Of a stretch of 64,000 bases of DNA, positions 22,777 through 34,049 are shown piece after piece. The notes under the pieces are model-generated. The model saw only the letters and a list, made by a program, of their open reading frames with translations, ran no database searches and was not told where the DNA came from. Made by a program: the position numbers and the translations under genes. Position 1 is the first letter of the stretch. Each line of letters opens with the position of its first letter. Source of the stretch: Nemania diffusa (Eukaryota > Ascomycota > Sordariomycetes > Xylariales > Xylariaceae). The DNA lies in contig JBBPUQ010000003.1 of the NCBI GenBank assembly GCA_038501195.1, positions 3,116,501-3,180,500 of the forward strand, given 5' to 3'.

Positions 22777-24148
22777 TTACAAGACTAGATTACCTGGCTT
22801 AGATTCTAATACAGTTTTCATCCTTTGCAGGAAAACCCTAGCTCGCTTTTCTTCATCCTTAGGCACCGTGAGACTGAAGAAGTTGGTACCCGTAGAAACA
22901 CCTGGTCGGGTCGGGGTCGTTCTCTCTTTAGGGGCTGGTTTCTTGGTAGAATTTGCAAGGAAATCGATGATATCCACTTTGGCCTTTGGCTTCGGAGCAA
23001 CACCAGTAAGACTTGAAGGGGGGAGAGCCGCAATTTGCGGTAAATACCGGCCTCGCGAGGCCTTAGGACCTACATTATCAAGGCCTAGAACTTGGTTAAA
23101 TAGCTCGTCGGTGGTGGGCTTATAATTGGACGGCAATGGCAGAGCATCATTGGCGAACTCGGCGGCGCGTTGGAGGAAGGTAGATAGGGGTATGAAAGTG
23201 CCCAGCGTGTCCTCCACCTTCGCCTGTACCTTAATGACAGCGGCTAAGGACACGGGCAGTGAAACTAGGCGATCCTCGCGAATTGGAGCCTCTGTGATTG
23301 TAGCTTTCTCTGTCTTCTTGGGGGCCTTCGGAGCTGCGATCTTGATGTTGGAAAGGTCGAGGTGAGCATTATGATTGAAGCGCTTCATAATCTCCTCGGG
23401 CCGGCTGGAAGACACAGTGCCCAAGTAGGCTAGGACATCACCTTTGAGCAGTCGTCCGCCAGGTCCGGTAGGTGTCATATCACTAATCGCCGACTCGCCC
23501 AGTCCGTTCTCCTTGATAAGATGTGCTACAGACGGGTAGAGGGGATATTTCTGGGGTGGCGCCTTTTCCCCAGACTTCCTCGGCTGCTTCTGTGCACTAG
23601 TTTGCTCCGAGGCGGCGGCTTGTTTGGGTTCCTCCTTTTCGGCGGGCGTCTCCTGCTTGGCCGGCTGTGCGGCTTTTCCCTCGGCGGGGATCTCTAGTTG
23701 GCTGATGTCGTCGCCGGGCTCTGCAATGACTCCTATTCTAGTGCCAACCTGGATGCCCTTGGTACCATCACCTTGCATGATCTTCATGACGATCCCGTCG
23801 TCTTGCGCCTCGACGTCCATTGAGGCTTTATCGGTCTCAATCTCGAGCAGAACATCGCCGGCGGAGAACGAGTCGCCCTCTTTAACCTTCCAACTTGAGA
23901 TGTTCCCTCCTGTCATGGTCGGCGACAAAGCAGGCATAGTGAAGTTCTGAGCGGCGAGCGAGGCGGCGGACGTGCGAAAGCCTAGAGATAGTACTATGTA
24001 AGCGACAGCGACAACGATAGCGATAGCAATAGAGCGTCTGCTACCAGAGAAAGCAAATATAATACGAACCTCGAGAAGCAGCATCTTGAGCGACCCGTCG
24101 GCTCACCAGCCTGGCAGATAGGCGTGTTGCCGTCGCAAAGGATGCCAT
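22777..24148 (-). CDS. PDX1: Pyruvate dehydrogenase complex protein X (E3-binding protein), mitochondrial
   Basis: Protein X tethers dihydrolipoamide dehydrogenase (E3) to the E2 core of the mitochondrial pyruvate dehydrogenase complex. Exon 1 is 24148..24070 (MASFATATRLSARLVSRRVA, an Arg/Ser-rich presequence). The intron is 24069..23982. Exon 2 is 23981..22777. The product is about 427 residues. The lipoyl domain (about 39-115) has TMPALSPTMTGGNISSWKV and the lipoyl-lysine site ETDKASMDVE (Lys78). A Pro/Ala/Lys linker follows, then a peripheral-subunit-binding domain (about 172-214: YPSVAHLIKENGLGESAIS...GPGGRLLKGDVLAYLG). The remaining C-terminal part lacks the HxxxDG motif of catalytic E2 acyltransferases, which separates it from E2. 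An alternative downstream start would read through the intron and lose the presequence. Confidence 0.92.
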
Positions 24149-24623
24149 TGTCGGCGGTGAGAGAATAATTGAAGCTCGGGTGAACTTTTCTCACGCCGTT
24201 AACCTTTCTTTGAATTGACTTAAAGAATACGGAGCTTGCGCTCTTTTGGGGGTCCTGCTTATCTCCGTCGACAGCTTGTTGGGGACAATCCGAAGAAAAG
24301 CAACGGAGTCCAATCGGAGCTCTCGAGGATGGGGCCTTCACTCTAATTCGTTGAGAGCTCACCCACTTATTCTATTCAGTATTAAAATATAGTGTGCTTA
24401 GGTACCTACCGGGTAGGTGCTGTCGCAGAGCAAGGGACCCTCTCCTTCACATCTACCTAGGTACTTACACATGACGCCCGCCAATAAAAATCTCACCGAA
24501 TCGAAATACAAGTATAGCTGCTTTACAGGTAGCCGAGCTCTTTGAAGCTCCAACACCAGTCTTTCTCGCCAATTATTCGGCGTCACCATACGCGCTATGC
24601 ACAATTCGATTTCATAAGACCCA
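24149..24623. promoter_or_regulatory. Divergent promoter, protein X / TMEM223-like gene
   Basis: These 475 bp lie between two outward-facing genes, both predicted to be mitochondrial. Shared regulation is possible. The segment includes TAGGTACCTACC near 24398-24412, a word frequent across this window. Confidence 0.4.
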
Positions 24624-25637
24624 ATGGCCTCTATAATGCCCCAGTGTCGGGGGTTCACCCATCCTTTCGTCCTCCTCGTACGAAGCACCCTCAGATCACG
24701 AAGCCCTCTAGAGTCTTCCCCCCGAATCACAACAAGCTCGCTAGGCTTCCTCACAAATCCCTCCCGACACCCAAGATCATTCTCATCATGTCGCGCTCTT
24801 TGCAACAGCAAAAATGAACAAACGCCGCCCACCGCCAAAAGAAGTAGCCCGCTTGCCGCTAAAATACACCCGCTCTCCCACTATACCCATGCCCAACGCC
24901 TTGCCATGAAGTCTCAGCCGACAACCTTATACGAAGCTGCGTCGCAGACGGGGTTTTTGATATCGAGCTACGGGGCAGCCTTCTTCTGTTTCGGCTCTGC
25001 CGGCATCAACAGCTGGTTCAATGTGTACAACCTCCCTCCCGGAATTTCGGACTGGGTGCCAGTCGGCTTCGGTGTCGTTAGCTTTGTGTTCGCTGCCCTG
25101 GGTACCATCTTTGCCTTGAGGCCTAGTTCCATAATACGATCGATCAAGGTTCTTCCAAACATGGCATTGCAAAAAGCACCCGCCTCCCCAAGCCAACCCG
25201 TCTTGCTGGAGATTGCCGTCCGCCGGATAGCCCCCATACCGCTGCCGCTAAAGCGCATACAAGTGGCTCCAGATTGCGTCGTCCTAGTCAACCGAATGCA
25301 GAAGATTCGTACTGCCCGTTCCGCGGAGTCGCTGGCTAATAAGAGCCGGGAAGATGCAAACCGGAGAAAAGAACAACGCCAATATGAGCTGGACCATCTC
25401 ATGACTGCCCCTTTCCGCGATGCCCGCAGGGCTTCTACAAGCCTCTTTGATAATATCCGTCGCGGTTTGACTGGTGAGGGATTTGCGCCCGTGTTCATCA
25501 ATGGTGTTAAATACAAGCTAGACCTCGACGGAGGCTATTCCCTCGATAACGGTCAAGTCATGGATCGGATCGTCAAGATTCAGCCTGACCCAAATTTGGC
25601 TCGTATACAATCAGAGAGTCTGACTAAGAGCACATAA
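24624..25637 (+). CDS. TMEM223-like mitochondrial inner-membrane protein
   Basis: This single-exon gene encodes 337 residues. The N-terminus is rich in Arg and Ser with almost no acidic residues (to about residue 60, including RSFSSCRALCN), as expected for a mitochondrial presequence. Two membrane segments follow: about 111-134 (GFLISSYGAAFFCFGSAGIN) and about 145-165 (VPVGFGVVSFVFAALGTIFA). Next comes a matrix or intermembrane-space domain with RRIAPIPLPLKRIQVAPD and a C-terminal INGVKYKLDLDGGYSLDNG strand region. Two closely spaced helices followed by a beta-rich tail resemble the TMEM223 family. Mammalian TMEM223 has been linked to mitochondrial gene expression and cytochrome oxidase assembly. 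The family match is by eye and moderately sure; the exact role in this fungus is unknown. Confidence 0.62.
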   Translation: MASIMPQCRGFTHPFVLLVRSTLRSRSPLESSPRITTSSLGFLTNPSRHPRSFSSCRALCNSKNEQTPPTAKRSSPLAAKIHPLSHYTHAQRLAMKSQPTTLYEAASQTGFLISSYGAAFFCFGSAGINSWFNVYNLPPGISDWVPVGFGVVSFVFAALGTIFALRPSSIIRSIKVLPNMALQKAPASPSQPVLLEIAVRRIAPIPLPLKRIQVAPDCVVLVNRMQKIRTARSAESLANKSREDANRRKEQRQYELDHLMTAPFRDARRASTSLFDNIRRGLTGEGFAPVFINGVKYKLDLDGGYSLDNGQVMDRIVKIQPDPNLARIQSESLTKST

Positions 25638-26655
25638 AGATGCGATTTATAGCACAGCACATCGTCCGGGTTTGGGTTTAAATGGGTCATATTGTGGCAT
25701 TAGATGATGCTTCGTGCGTTCACGAGGCGTCTTGTATAAAGAGGTATGCGTATCTTTACCCGGCAGTACTGTTTATACTTCTGTCTATCTACACTAGAAT
25801 TGGGGAAATACCCACCCTAGAACATCAGCTATTCATTCAGAGGTCCCAGTCCACTTTTATAGATGAGGGCCAAGCATGTGTTCCGTGCTCGTAAAGGAGC
25901 TCCTGTCACTTTCGAGTCCTCGGTGATACCAATATGTTCTTGGCGTTCCAGGGCAACAACACATCACCCTTTCGAGAGTGAAGGTCATAATCTAAAATTA
26001 ACTCCTCTCCTAAGTCTGTTCCCAACGAGAACCATGGAGCCGCCTTCATGATTCATGATAATCCTGTGTAAACAGGTTGATGACGCTCGTGCTAGGTAAC
26101 ACAATGACCGACCAGTTTCAGACGGGATACTAACCGAATATATCACTCGCCTCCATAACCGTCATTCGCTTATGAAGACGATGCGAAGGCAGGGCTTTAT
26201 TAGCTCTCTATAGCAGAGTTGAGGTAAATAGCAGGTTGAGCAGTTAGGTCAGACAATGCTAACGGTACGGTCGCTTCAATCTCTCGAGGTCATACCTACA
26301 TCCCTTAACACAGTGCTTAATTGAAAAGATGGGTTGCAGATCATGCCAATAATATATAAATACGGCAGGCGTCCACGACGGCTTCTAGAAAAGCTCACAA
26401 TATTGCTTACGCAGCTCACCTATTTTCTATGACTTCGGAGGGTGGAGCAATGTTATAGGCATTTTTGCGAATTCGGAGTTTCGAATAATCATTCTTCGAT
26501 GATTTGAACCGCCTCTTCTCTTTCTAGTCTCTAGTCTCTAGTCTTTATACGCCGATCGCTCTCTACATATGCTTACCAAAGCCACTTCTAGACGATGCAC
26601 ATAATCACTGTCTAATATCTCCCAGCACCCAGCCGACAATCACCAGTGTAGCGCA
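25638..26655. other. Intergenic, no gene seen
   Basis: This is about 1 kb between convergent gene ends. It includes a short direct repeat of CTAGTCT (three copies near 26525-26545). No coding motif is seen. Confidence 0.55.
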
Positions 26656-27629
26656 TCATAAATCAGGAACGGGTGTGACCTTCTTGATCACTTTTGCGGG
26701 AGTCCCAATGGCGACGGAGAAATCAGGTATATCCCTAGTGACAATGCTGCCGGCGCCAATAGTGCACCCCTCTGTAAAAATAAACATGTTAGAAACTGCC
26801 TCTTCTAGTAAATATCTTTGACCTAATCTTAACGGGGGATCGGGGGATCGGGAGCGTATGGTATCAGGATCCTTGCCAATATGGGAGATAAAAGAATTGG
26901 GAATACATACTGCCTATGGTCACTCCGGGCATGATAGTCACATTGCCGCCAATCCAGCAGTCATCGCCGATGACTACGGGCTTAGCAAACTCAATGCCGT
27001 CACGGCGCGACTGTACCTCGGTCTCGTGGGTTGCCGCGAAGATGGAGACGAAGGGCCCGAACAGAACTCGGTTCCCGATCGTTACCAGGCTGCAGTCCAA
27101 TATCACGAGACTATTAAATACCGATACAGCGCTTGTTAGATCGGTTGCCCTGGCTCTCCTATTATACCAGAAAAGAAAAGAGAAGCACGCAAGGTAAGCT
27201 TACTTGAAGTTCGAGTAGAAATTATCCCCAATCTTGATATTGCACCCATAATCAATGTTAACCGGGGGTTCAATAAATGCGCCCGTGCCGACCTGGCCCA
27301 TGATCCCCTTCAGCATCTCTTCCCTATCCTTCACCAATGACTCAGGCGTTGCGTCATCGGGGAAGTGCGTGTTGTATTTGTTCATAAACCGCCGCGCATT
27401 AAAGCGACCTGTTACCAGCTCTGGCGCCTGTGCGTCATACCTATACGTTCTAGTCAGTATTTCATAATGGTATTTAGGACTTGTAACACTTTAAGCCAAT
27501 ATAAGTCGCTTGGGTCCGAAAAACTCACAACATCCCCGATATCATCTTCTCATATTCCTCGCTCCATGGTACGTGGGCGAGGCTTTTGGCTATCTCGATA
27601 ACTGCGGGGTCTTTTTGTGTGCTGGCCAT
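26656..27629 (-). CDS. Maltose/galactoside-type O-acetyltransferase (left-handed beta-helix)
   Basis: This is a sugar O-acetyltransferase of the Maa/LacA/NodL family, which would transfer acetyl from acetyl-CoA to a sugar 6-hydroxyl as a trimeric left-handed beta-helix. Four exons have consistent phases: 27629..27529, 27440..27204, 27110..26911 and 26771..26656, giving about 217 residues. The N-terminal Mac domain ends exon 1 and starts exon 2 ([11 protein letters not shown], then [19 protein letters not shown]). Exon 2 has [20 protein letters not shown]. Exon 3 has [17 protein letters not shown] and [10 protein letters not shown], which contains the expected catalytic His of the family. [20 protein letters not shown] and the final [20 protein letters not shown] supply the hexapeptide turns. 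The gene appears intact. The in vivo acceptor is unknown for fungal members. Confidence 0.92.
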
Positions 27630-28413
27630 GATGAACACTCCACGGTAGAAAAAGTGTGCTCGAGTTGCGAATAGTGCCTATATTCGAAGTCAAATGATGC
27701 AATCAGATGCTATTTATTTATTTTCTCAATAATCCAAATTATGTGATGAGATGCGAGGAGATCTAGCTTTACGTGTTTGAATACGATGTAAATCTGCCTT
27801 TGGTTAGGTAGGTACCTAAAATAGTCGCCTACCTTCTATCCGCTCTGGCCCGAATAAGGAATCTCCATATCAGGTTAAAGCTCTCAAAATAGTGACACTA
27901 ACTACTATCGATCTAGATCTGTAAAGCAAATCTATCCACTCAGTACTCAGTATGGCAAAATCTCGGCTTGAAGTTGAAAGACCTAACGTCTCCTATTTCA
28001 GTAATTGCACTTCAGTCAGTGAAGTTGGTCTAAAGTGTATCTCCTAGAAGAAACATATAACAGCTTTTTCAGTCCAACCCTCGCAGAAAGCGACTCTCTT
28101 CGGACTCAAGCGTAGTGCAGGGTCCAAACAAGAAGCTGAAGTCATTACTCGAGAACATGGTTCCAGCAATCTGGTTCATCAAGATTCAAGGCGGGATACA
28201 CGCGGATGCTTCTCCCCAGGCATCCAGAGCCTTGTTCCCTACCGAGTTCATGGACTCAACCTAGAGAATGCCAAGCAGACGACCAGACATCACATTCTTG
28301 TATATACATGTACGCAAAAACTGAGTTTATTCCCGTCAATGTCTCGGGTAACCGCCCCTTGCCTCAATGACTGTGTCAGCCCTCTTCATAACTGTCGTAA
28401 TAAGTAGGCTAGC
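27630..28413. other. Intergenic, no gene seen
   Basis: This spacer holds the 5' side of the acetyltransferase and the 3' side of the RelA/SpoT-like gene. No coding frame is supported. Confidence 0.55.
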
Positions 28414-29238
28414 TTATGGCGTACTCCAGCCAATTCTACCGTTTAGTTGCTTCCTCTTTTCCTCCTTTGATTTCTCCAAATTCTGCTCTAATTCTTTGAG
28501 CATGATGTCAGTCGTTATTGCCAGGCCATTGATGGCATCAATCATTCGCTTCATCGTCGGCGTGGTGTGAATGTTGTCGGGGTTCTTGTAGATGATATTG
28601 TGTTGCACCTCGGCCCAGGCTTGCGTTACCACCGTCCCGACCTGGATCTCTACTCTGAGTGGTTTAGGAACTAACCCGGCCAGCTTTTCTTTGAGCTCTT
28701 CAGACATATCCTTCCATTCGACCACGACTTGCCACGACTTGTATCCGTAGTGTTCCCAATACTCAACATTCCGGTAGACGTCTTGGGAGTACCATTTCCC
28801 ATTCATGTGTTTATCAATGTCAATATTTCTCTCTTTAGTAGTATCCCGCCCACCTGTGACCGTACCGAAGATGTGTTTTACATCGAAAATCTTCTCAATC
28901 GCCTTCGCGACCTTGGGAACGTCGTCAGGGAAGTACAGCCCAATGCGAACCCCAGCCAGATCACCCATCTCAGCATGTTCGTAAATAGTAGAGATTGAGT
29001 CCCCAAAGCCGGGGACTTTTCTCAGACCATTCAGCTTGACATTCAAAGAGTCAAGCTTTTTGCTTCTACCTTGCACAACGCCTTGAATATTCAGCTTCTC
29101 TTTTAACAGTTTCTGGCATTCTTCGCAGGTAGCCTCCACTAGCTCCTTATATAGCCGCTGTGTATTGGAGTTTTGATAATCTAGAAAGACCGCCTGGATA
29201 TTGCTAAGGGCATTGATCTCCACATTAGGGTTGCCCAT
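28414..29238 (-). CDS. RelA/SpoT-fold nucleotidyltransferase (fungal alarmone-synthetase-like)
   Basis: This single exon encodes 274 residues with the architecture of a small RelA/SpoT synthetase: no HD hydrolase domain and no TGS/ACT tail. I start at ATG 29238; the further-upstream TTG is not needed. Visible motifs are GRSKKLDSLNVKL (Arg58, Lys60/61, Ser64: the R-x-K-x3-S ATP-binding pattern), GDLAGVRIGLYF (Asp93: the D-x-x-G-x-R metal-binding strand), EHYGYKSWQVVV (Tyr166, the position that stacks on the guanine in bacterial enzymes), and RVEIQVGTVVTQAWAEVQH (Glu197, Glu210, His213) followed by IIYK. Two canonical residues differ: the Arg of EIQxRT is Gly201, and the His usually four residues after the Tyr is Gln170. 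The product could be (p)ppGpp, ppApp or another pyrophosphorylated acceptor. Its HET neighbour is divergent across 680 bp. Confidence 0.88.
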   Translation of the reverse strand: MGNPNVEINALSNIQAVFLDYQNSNTQRLYKELVEATCEECQKLLKEKLNIQGVVQGRSKKLDSLNVKLNGLRKVPGFGDSISTIYEHAEMGDLAGVRIGLYFPDDVPKVAKAIEKIFDVKHIFGTVTGGRDTTKERNIDIDKHMNGKWYSQDVYRNVEYWEHYGYKSWQVVVEWKDMSEELKEKLAGLVPKPLRVEIQVGTVVTQAWAEVQHNIIYKNPDNIHTTPTMKRMIDAINGLAITTDIMLKELEQNLEKSKEEKRKQLNGRIGWSTP

Positions 29239-29918
29239 TTTGTAGAAGATAGTTGTAAATGGGCTCAAGAACGTAGATAATTAGTTGGTATATTGTCCGT
29301 AAGAAAGGAGGGTTAGGTAGCAACAGAGGTCCCTCACACCGGCTATGCTACTCATATGGAGAGTAGAGAAATTATCACTACCTTCCATATAGGCCAGAAA
29401 CAAAGGGACTTTTAAATTTATACTTACGAAGGCTAGAGAATCCTGAAAGCCTGAACATAGCCATAAAAATGGGGCAGTGAATATAAGCGCAGGGTAAGTG
29501 ACTGTAAGCATGGGGGCAGTGAGTATGCAGGAGCTGAGCCGTGGTGTGCTGGCTATCAAGAGGCAATAGCTTATCTGTAGGTGTGTGACATTGCAATCCC
29601 AAACGAGGCACCAAGGCACATTCAGTTAGCAATGGACTAACCCACCTAGAATGCCTAAAGATGGCTGTGTCTATTGCAGTGATTTTACTCGTTTAAAAGA
29701 AATTAACGTGGTTCTAGACGGCTGTCTGCGGGGTATACAAATTGATCATGCTGTCGCCTCTGGCCAGCGTATTGCCTACATACGAGTGATTATGGAGAGT
29801 TAGCAAAACAAAGGTAAAAAGGAAATCAAATGAACCCCTGTGTTAAATGCCACCTTATTCGGCTCTGCAACAACAGTAGATAACCAGTCCCGTCGCCCTA
29901 CAACTTGTTGACGCCCCA
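29239..29918. promoter_or_regulatory. Divergent promoter, RelA/SpoT-like / HET gene
   Basis: These 680 bp lie between ATG 29238 (minus) and ATG 29919 (plus). No coding motif is seen. The head-to-head arrangement makes co-expression possible. Confidence 0.45.
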
Positions 29919-31905
29919 ATGCAAAAAGCTCTCTATGAGTATGAGCCATTGCGGAATAATGGCACTATCCGAATGCTTATATTGCACTCCGGACAACACG
30001 GCCAGTATGATTCATTAACGGGGGCACTAGAAGTCGTTCATATCGACTCTGCAGGAAGCTATGAGGCAGTGTCGTATGTATGGGCAGATCCGGGACCACC
30101 GAATAGGCCATACAATATCCTGATCCGCGACGGCGACGGAGACGGCGATGGAAGACTACTGGCGCTAAGAGGCGGGTCAATCTTTGCCGCGCTGTGTCAA
30201 TTGCGGCTTCCGGATCGGCAACGTCGGATCTGGGCTGACCAGTGTTGTATAAATCAGGATGACCCAGTCGAGAGAAGCCAGCAGCTACAATTTATGGACA
30301 GGATTTATCGCGACGCATCCCATGTGTTGGTCTGGCTGGGGTTAGACACGAACAAGGAGGCAGCACCAGCTTTCCGTCTCATGGATAAGCTTAATATTGC
30401 CCTCAGGGGTCAACGCATGAACGACTTATCTCGAGATCTGGACACGGCAGACCTAGAAAATTACATTAGTAAAAGCCAGAAGGCTCTCAAAGCCTTAACT
30501 AGCCGCTCTTGGGTAAGTTTCCCACGAAGACACTACCGTCAGCAGGCCTCGAAAGGGACTGGGACGCTGAAATCGCGGACAGTTCAAACGCGGATGGATC
30601 GTGCAGGAGATTGGGACCAACACACCAGCAACCATGATCTGGGGCGACACCACGATTGACTGGGATACGCTGGCTAGTGTGTGCGAGAGACTAAAGCGCT
30701 ATCACCATCTCCGCAGTAAGCTAGCGATTAATACCATATCGGACATCTCATTTCTGTTTCGGCGATTTATAGAGCCAGATAAAAACACTCACCACGCAAA
30801 CCGTTTCAACTTTGTATACGAGCTACAAAGGGCGCGCCACCTCCGGTTCAGTGACGACAGGGACCGCATATTTGCGTTTCTCGGTCACTTTTCCCTCTGC
30901 ACGAACCAACCTCTCGGTTGCGGGCCCGTGTCGATTATAGCCGACTATACAAAGACTGTTGAGCAGACATACATCGATGTTGCGGTGCAAATATTACGGG
31001 CAAGGCCGGCTGCGGCTTACATCTTGTTAGCAGCAGTACAGCATCCTCGTCAAAAGCTCCCTCCCTGTCACGCAACTGTAGTAGAGGTAGAAATGAGCAT
31101 GGAGGCATGGCCCCGGGATAAACACGGGCTGCCATCCTGGGTGCCCGATTGGAGGTACTCTGAGAGTATAATCCTGGCAGAGCCGATCTGCCCACACCAT
31201 GCCCACGGAGATTCCGCCGTGAACCTCGAGATTATGAAGGGAGATGATCTCACGCTTCGAGCCTATGGCGTGGAGGTCGACACTATCGAGGCGTGCTCCA
31301 GGCCGCTGCGTTCTGAGGACTTTTATAGCAGAAAGACGCTCGATCAGGCAGTCACGACGATAGAGAGGCTCTGGCATGAGATTTGCAGAAAAGACTACTT
31401 TAACTTGAATGACTCGTATGTAGACGGTCAGGCGGCGTTCTTCGCGTTCATGCAGACGCTCAGCAATGGCTGCGTTCAGGCTGCAGGGCACGAGTGCAGA
31501 CCGTATTACGAGGTTTCAGAGAAAGAATGGCTACAGAAGGCAGCAAGGTATATCGTGGAGACCCTTGGGGCAACTGACACTATATCGGAAGGGGTCAAGA
31601 ACGCAGTAGGTGGCATAGAGTGCGAAAGCCAGCATGAGAGCTGGGGTCGGTGGGCAGCCTCAGCTGCAGAGGGGCGGGTCTTAGCCAGGACTAGGAGGGG
31701 TTATTATGTACTCGGACCGGCGGTGCTGGAAGCGGGGGATACGGTATGTGTGCTGTTCGGTTGCAAGATGCCATTCTGCCTGAGACCCATGGGCAGGCAT
31801 TACTTGCTCGTAGGTGAGTGCTACGTCCACGGGTTGATGAAGGGAGAGGCGATGGGCATGTTAGCTCGGCATGAGCTGCTGGAGAAGATGTTTGATATTG
31901 TTTGA
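29919..31905 (+). CDS. HET-domain (heterokaryon incompatibility) protein
   Basis: HET-domain proteins act in fungal allorecognition and trigger regulated cell death; the domain is distantly related to TIR. Exon 1 is 29919..30512. The intron is 30513..30582 (GTAAGT...ACAG, phase 0). Exon 2 is 30583..31905. The product is about 638 residues. The N-terminal HET domain shows YEAVSYVWADPG (about 48-59), RRIWADQCCINQDD (about 102-115), MDRIYRDASHVLVWLG, and RSW joined across the intron to FKRGWIVQEIG, the normal R-x-W-x-x-R-x-W-x-x-QE block. The intron is required, because reading through it destroys this motif. A short Asp-Gly repeat (GAC/GGC units at 30128-30150) sits in a loop. The C-terminal 400 residues are of the usual undefined HET-protein type (YVLGPAVLEAGDTVCVLFG). 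Confidence 0.93.
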
Positions 31906-31952
31906 GCTGTCAGGCCAATTCTATTTCCTCTATCATGCACTTTGCTAATTAC

Positions 31953-32519
31953 CTACTTCTCTTGAATATGGCTAAATGCTAGGAGCACTGTGCGCTCGAC
32001 TTCTTCCGCCGTGAATTCCAAGTCAATGCCGCCCACGTTCCTCGCCCGAACCTCGCTTTCGGTAGCCCAAACAAAACGTTGGTGCTCCTCGGGGTTTAGC
32101 CTTACTGCTGGTGGCGTTCCATTCTCCGTCTTTATGGATACGGCGAAACTGAAATGGCGCACCTCCCCGATACTTATAGGAAAGTTATAGGGGTCTCCAA
32201 CAAGTCCAGAGATTCGGGTGGCTTGAAGGCCAGCTTCCTCCCAAAGCTCGCGGGCGGCGGCGTGCAGAATGCTCTCATCGTCGTCGTCGCAAGCACCGCC
32301 CGGAGGCTCCCATTTATTGGGGCTTGAGTCGCTGGCGGCGCGCTGAAGTAGGAGCACACGGGGATCTAATCCGGTTCCAGTGTCCAACACTAGCGCGCTT
32401 GTAGCAATATAGCCGAAATGTGCACCCGGGTGAGCTGCGAGATAGGAAGCTTTAGGGACGGTAAATTCTACGACGGAGGGATGATAGTTGAAGCTAGAAG
32501 TTGGGCGGCATTCTGCCAT
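31953..32519 (-). CDS. Nudix hydrolase
   Basis: This intact single-exon gene encodes 188 residues with a Nudix fold. Nudix enzymes hydrolyse nucleoside diphosphates linked to another moiety (X). The Nudix box is GACDDDDESILHAAARELWE followed by EAGL. The E-x7-R-E-L-x-E-E-x-G-L core is complete, so the metal ligands are present. The spacing from the leading Gly to the first Glu is one residue longer than the bacterial consensus. An N-terminal FGYIATSALVLDTG strand precedes it, and RFVWATESEV matches the later beta-strand. The substrate cannot be told from sequence. Its end is only 47 bp from the HET gene's stop, in convergent orientation. It is the nearest Nudix gene to the RelA/SpoT-like gene, and some Nudix enzymes elsewhere do degrade alarmones. 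Confidence 0.92.
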   Translation of the reverse strand: MAECRPTSSFNYHPSVVEFTVPKASYLAAHPGAHFGYIATSALVLDTGTGLDPRVLLLQRAASDSSPNKWEPPGGACDDDDESILHAAARELWEEAGLQATRISGLVGDPYNFPISIGEVRHFSFAVSIKTENGTPPAVRLNPEEHQRFVWATESEVRARNVGGIDLEFTAEEVERTVLLAFSHIQEK

Positions 32520-34049
32520 TGTTGGGGTTGGTTGGGGTGTGAAAGTGAGTGGCTAAGCAGGTTTGTTTGCTATAGGTACCTAGGTTAGGTAGGTATTTGG
32601 TTAACATTTGAGCAGCTCTTTGTATATGTTTCGGGCTTGGACCAACCTTGGATTGCGCTAAGCGGCGATATAGACATTAAAGTAGCGGTAAGCTTGAATA
32701 CAACACTATTCCATTACTATAGAATAACTCGTTTTTAATAATCGTTCTATGTCTAAAAGATTTTCAATGTTTGGGGGCACCATACCATCAGATACATCAT
32801 GCTTATTTATATAGCTGGTTCGCTGTTTGCCTAGCAGGGAGACGGCGTCGCGCGATAGCGGCAGCTGATAGGGCACTGCAATGGCTATGCTAGTGCATCC
32901 GCCACCATAATTGGTCAGCACATAGACAATAGGGACACAAGTTTTGGGAATTCGCCGTCTCCCTCACCGCCTACTTTGTGACAGGGGCAAAATTGTCTTA
33001 GAAGTGTAAAAATGGTATTATAATCTGATCTGTCGTCTCTCGTCATACAGTTTTGCTTGTAGGCCGTATGCTTGAATACCAACTTACAATGTATAAGTAA
33101 GCTACCTTAAGTACCTAACCCTAATACTTATAGTCCCTACCACGACAAACACAAGCAAAACAACTGATTTAAATTAATAGGTAGATAAAACACCAAGTTA
33201 TTGTTTTACTTGCTGTTTGCTAGTTATTTATAAATAAGTTCCCTATTTTCTAGATTTCTTTTTGATTTTTGATGAAAAAAAGCTATGGGCTGCCTAATGA
33301 TGCTGACAGCCGCAAGGGTATGCTTATGGTTGCCCAATGTACACTCGCGATGACACATAAAGCCAACAAATTCATAAAAAGAGAAGTTATATAAGGCCAG
33401 GTTTTAAAAGTATAAATTAAAAGTATAAAGTTGTCACAGATTAAGGTTTCCTAGCCTAGGTATTGTGACAGGGACACCAAGCCAACCAATTTACTGTATA
33501 TATCTATAGCCTACCTAGGTATCTAGGAAGGTCGTAGACCTATTTTCTGACTTCTTTCTCAAGTTATCATCTTCTCTTCTAGTTACCTATTAGTAGTCGT
33601 ATATCCATTCTATATACTTCTTGTATTGTATCCGACCTAGAATCCGTGACAACCCGTTTGTAAGATTTTAAAAATGGATCGATTTGATTTGTTATTTATG
33701 CCTTTAAAGACCTGCACTTAGGGGTTAGCACCACTTCTGCTTAGGTCAAAGGCGCTATTCGTCTGGACGAGTATTGTGATAAAGAACCCTCGGGGGCAAG
33801 TGGTGTGCATTGAGTCGGCTTTGCGCACCAGGGTTCAGGGAGGCAACCGTCGGCAATCCTTCGGGACGGGATCGTATTACACTGATAAAAAAGGAAGCCC
33901 TCGTTCGGCGAAACACTCAGGGATTAGCAGACGTGCTGTCTACCCCTCGGCTTTTAAATCACTCCTGTCTTGCTCTAGGACAAAACTTTCTCTCTCTCTC
34001 TCTCTTTCATCTCTGATTATCTTCTACCACTCTGTTGCAAGAACTCATC
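32520..34049. promoter_or_regulatory. Intergenic / divergent promoter with CT tract
   Basis: These 1.5 kb lie between outward-facing starts (32519 minus, 34050 plus). They contain repeated TAGGTACCTAGG words near 32573-32600 and 33510-33525. A pyrimidine tract (TCTCTC at about 33987-34010) sits just upstream of the next ATG, a common fungal core-promoter feature. No coding frame is supported. Confidence 0.5.

Noticed and set aside
23994..24362. Minus-strand open frame of 122 codons with an Arg/Ser-rich start over the protein X promoter
   Set aside because: It overlaps the well-supported exon 1 and intron of protein X in another frame and shows no domain.
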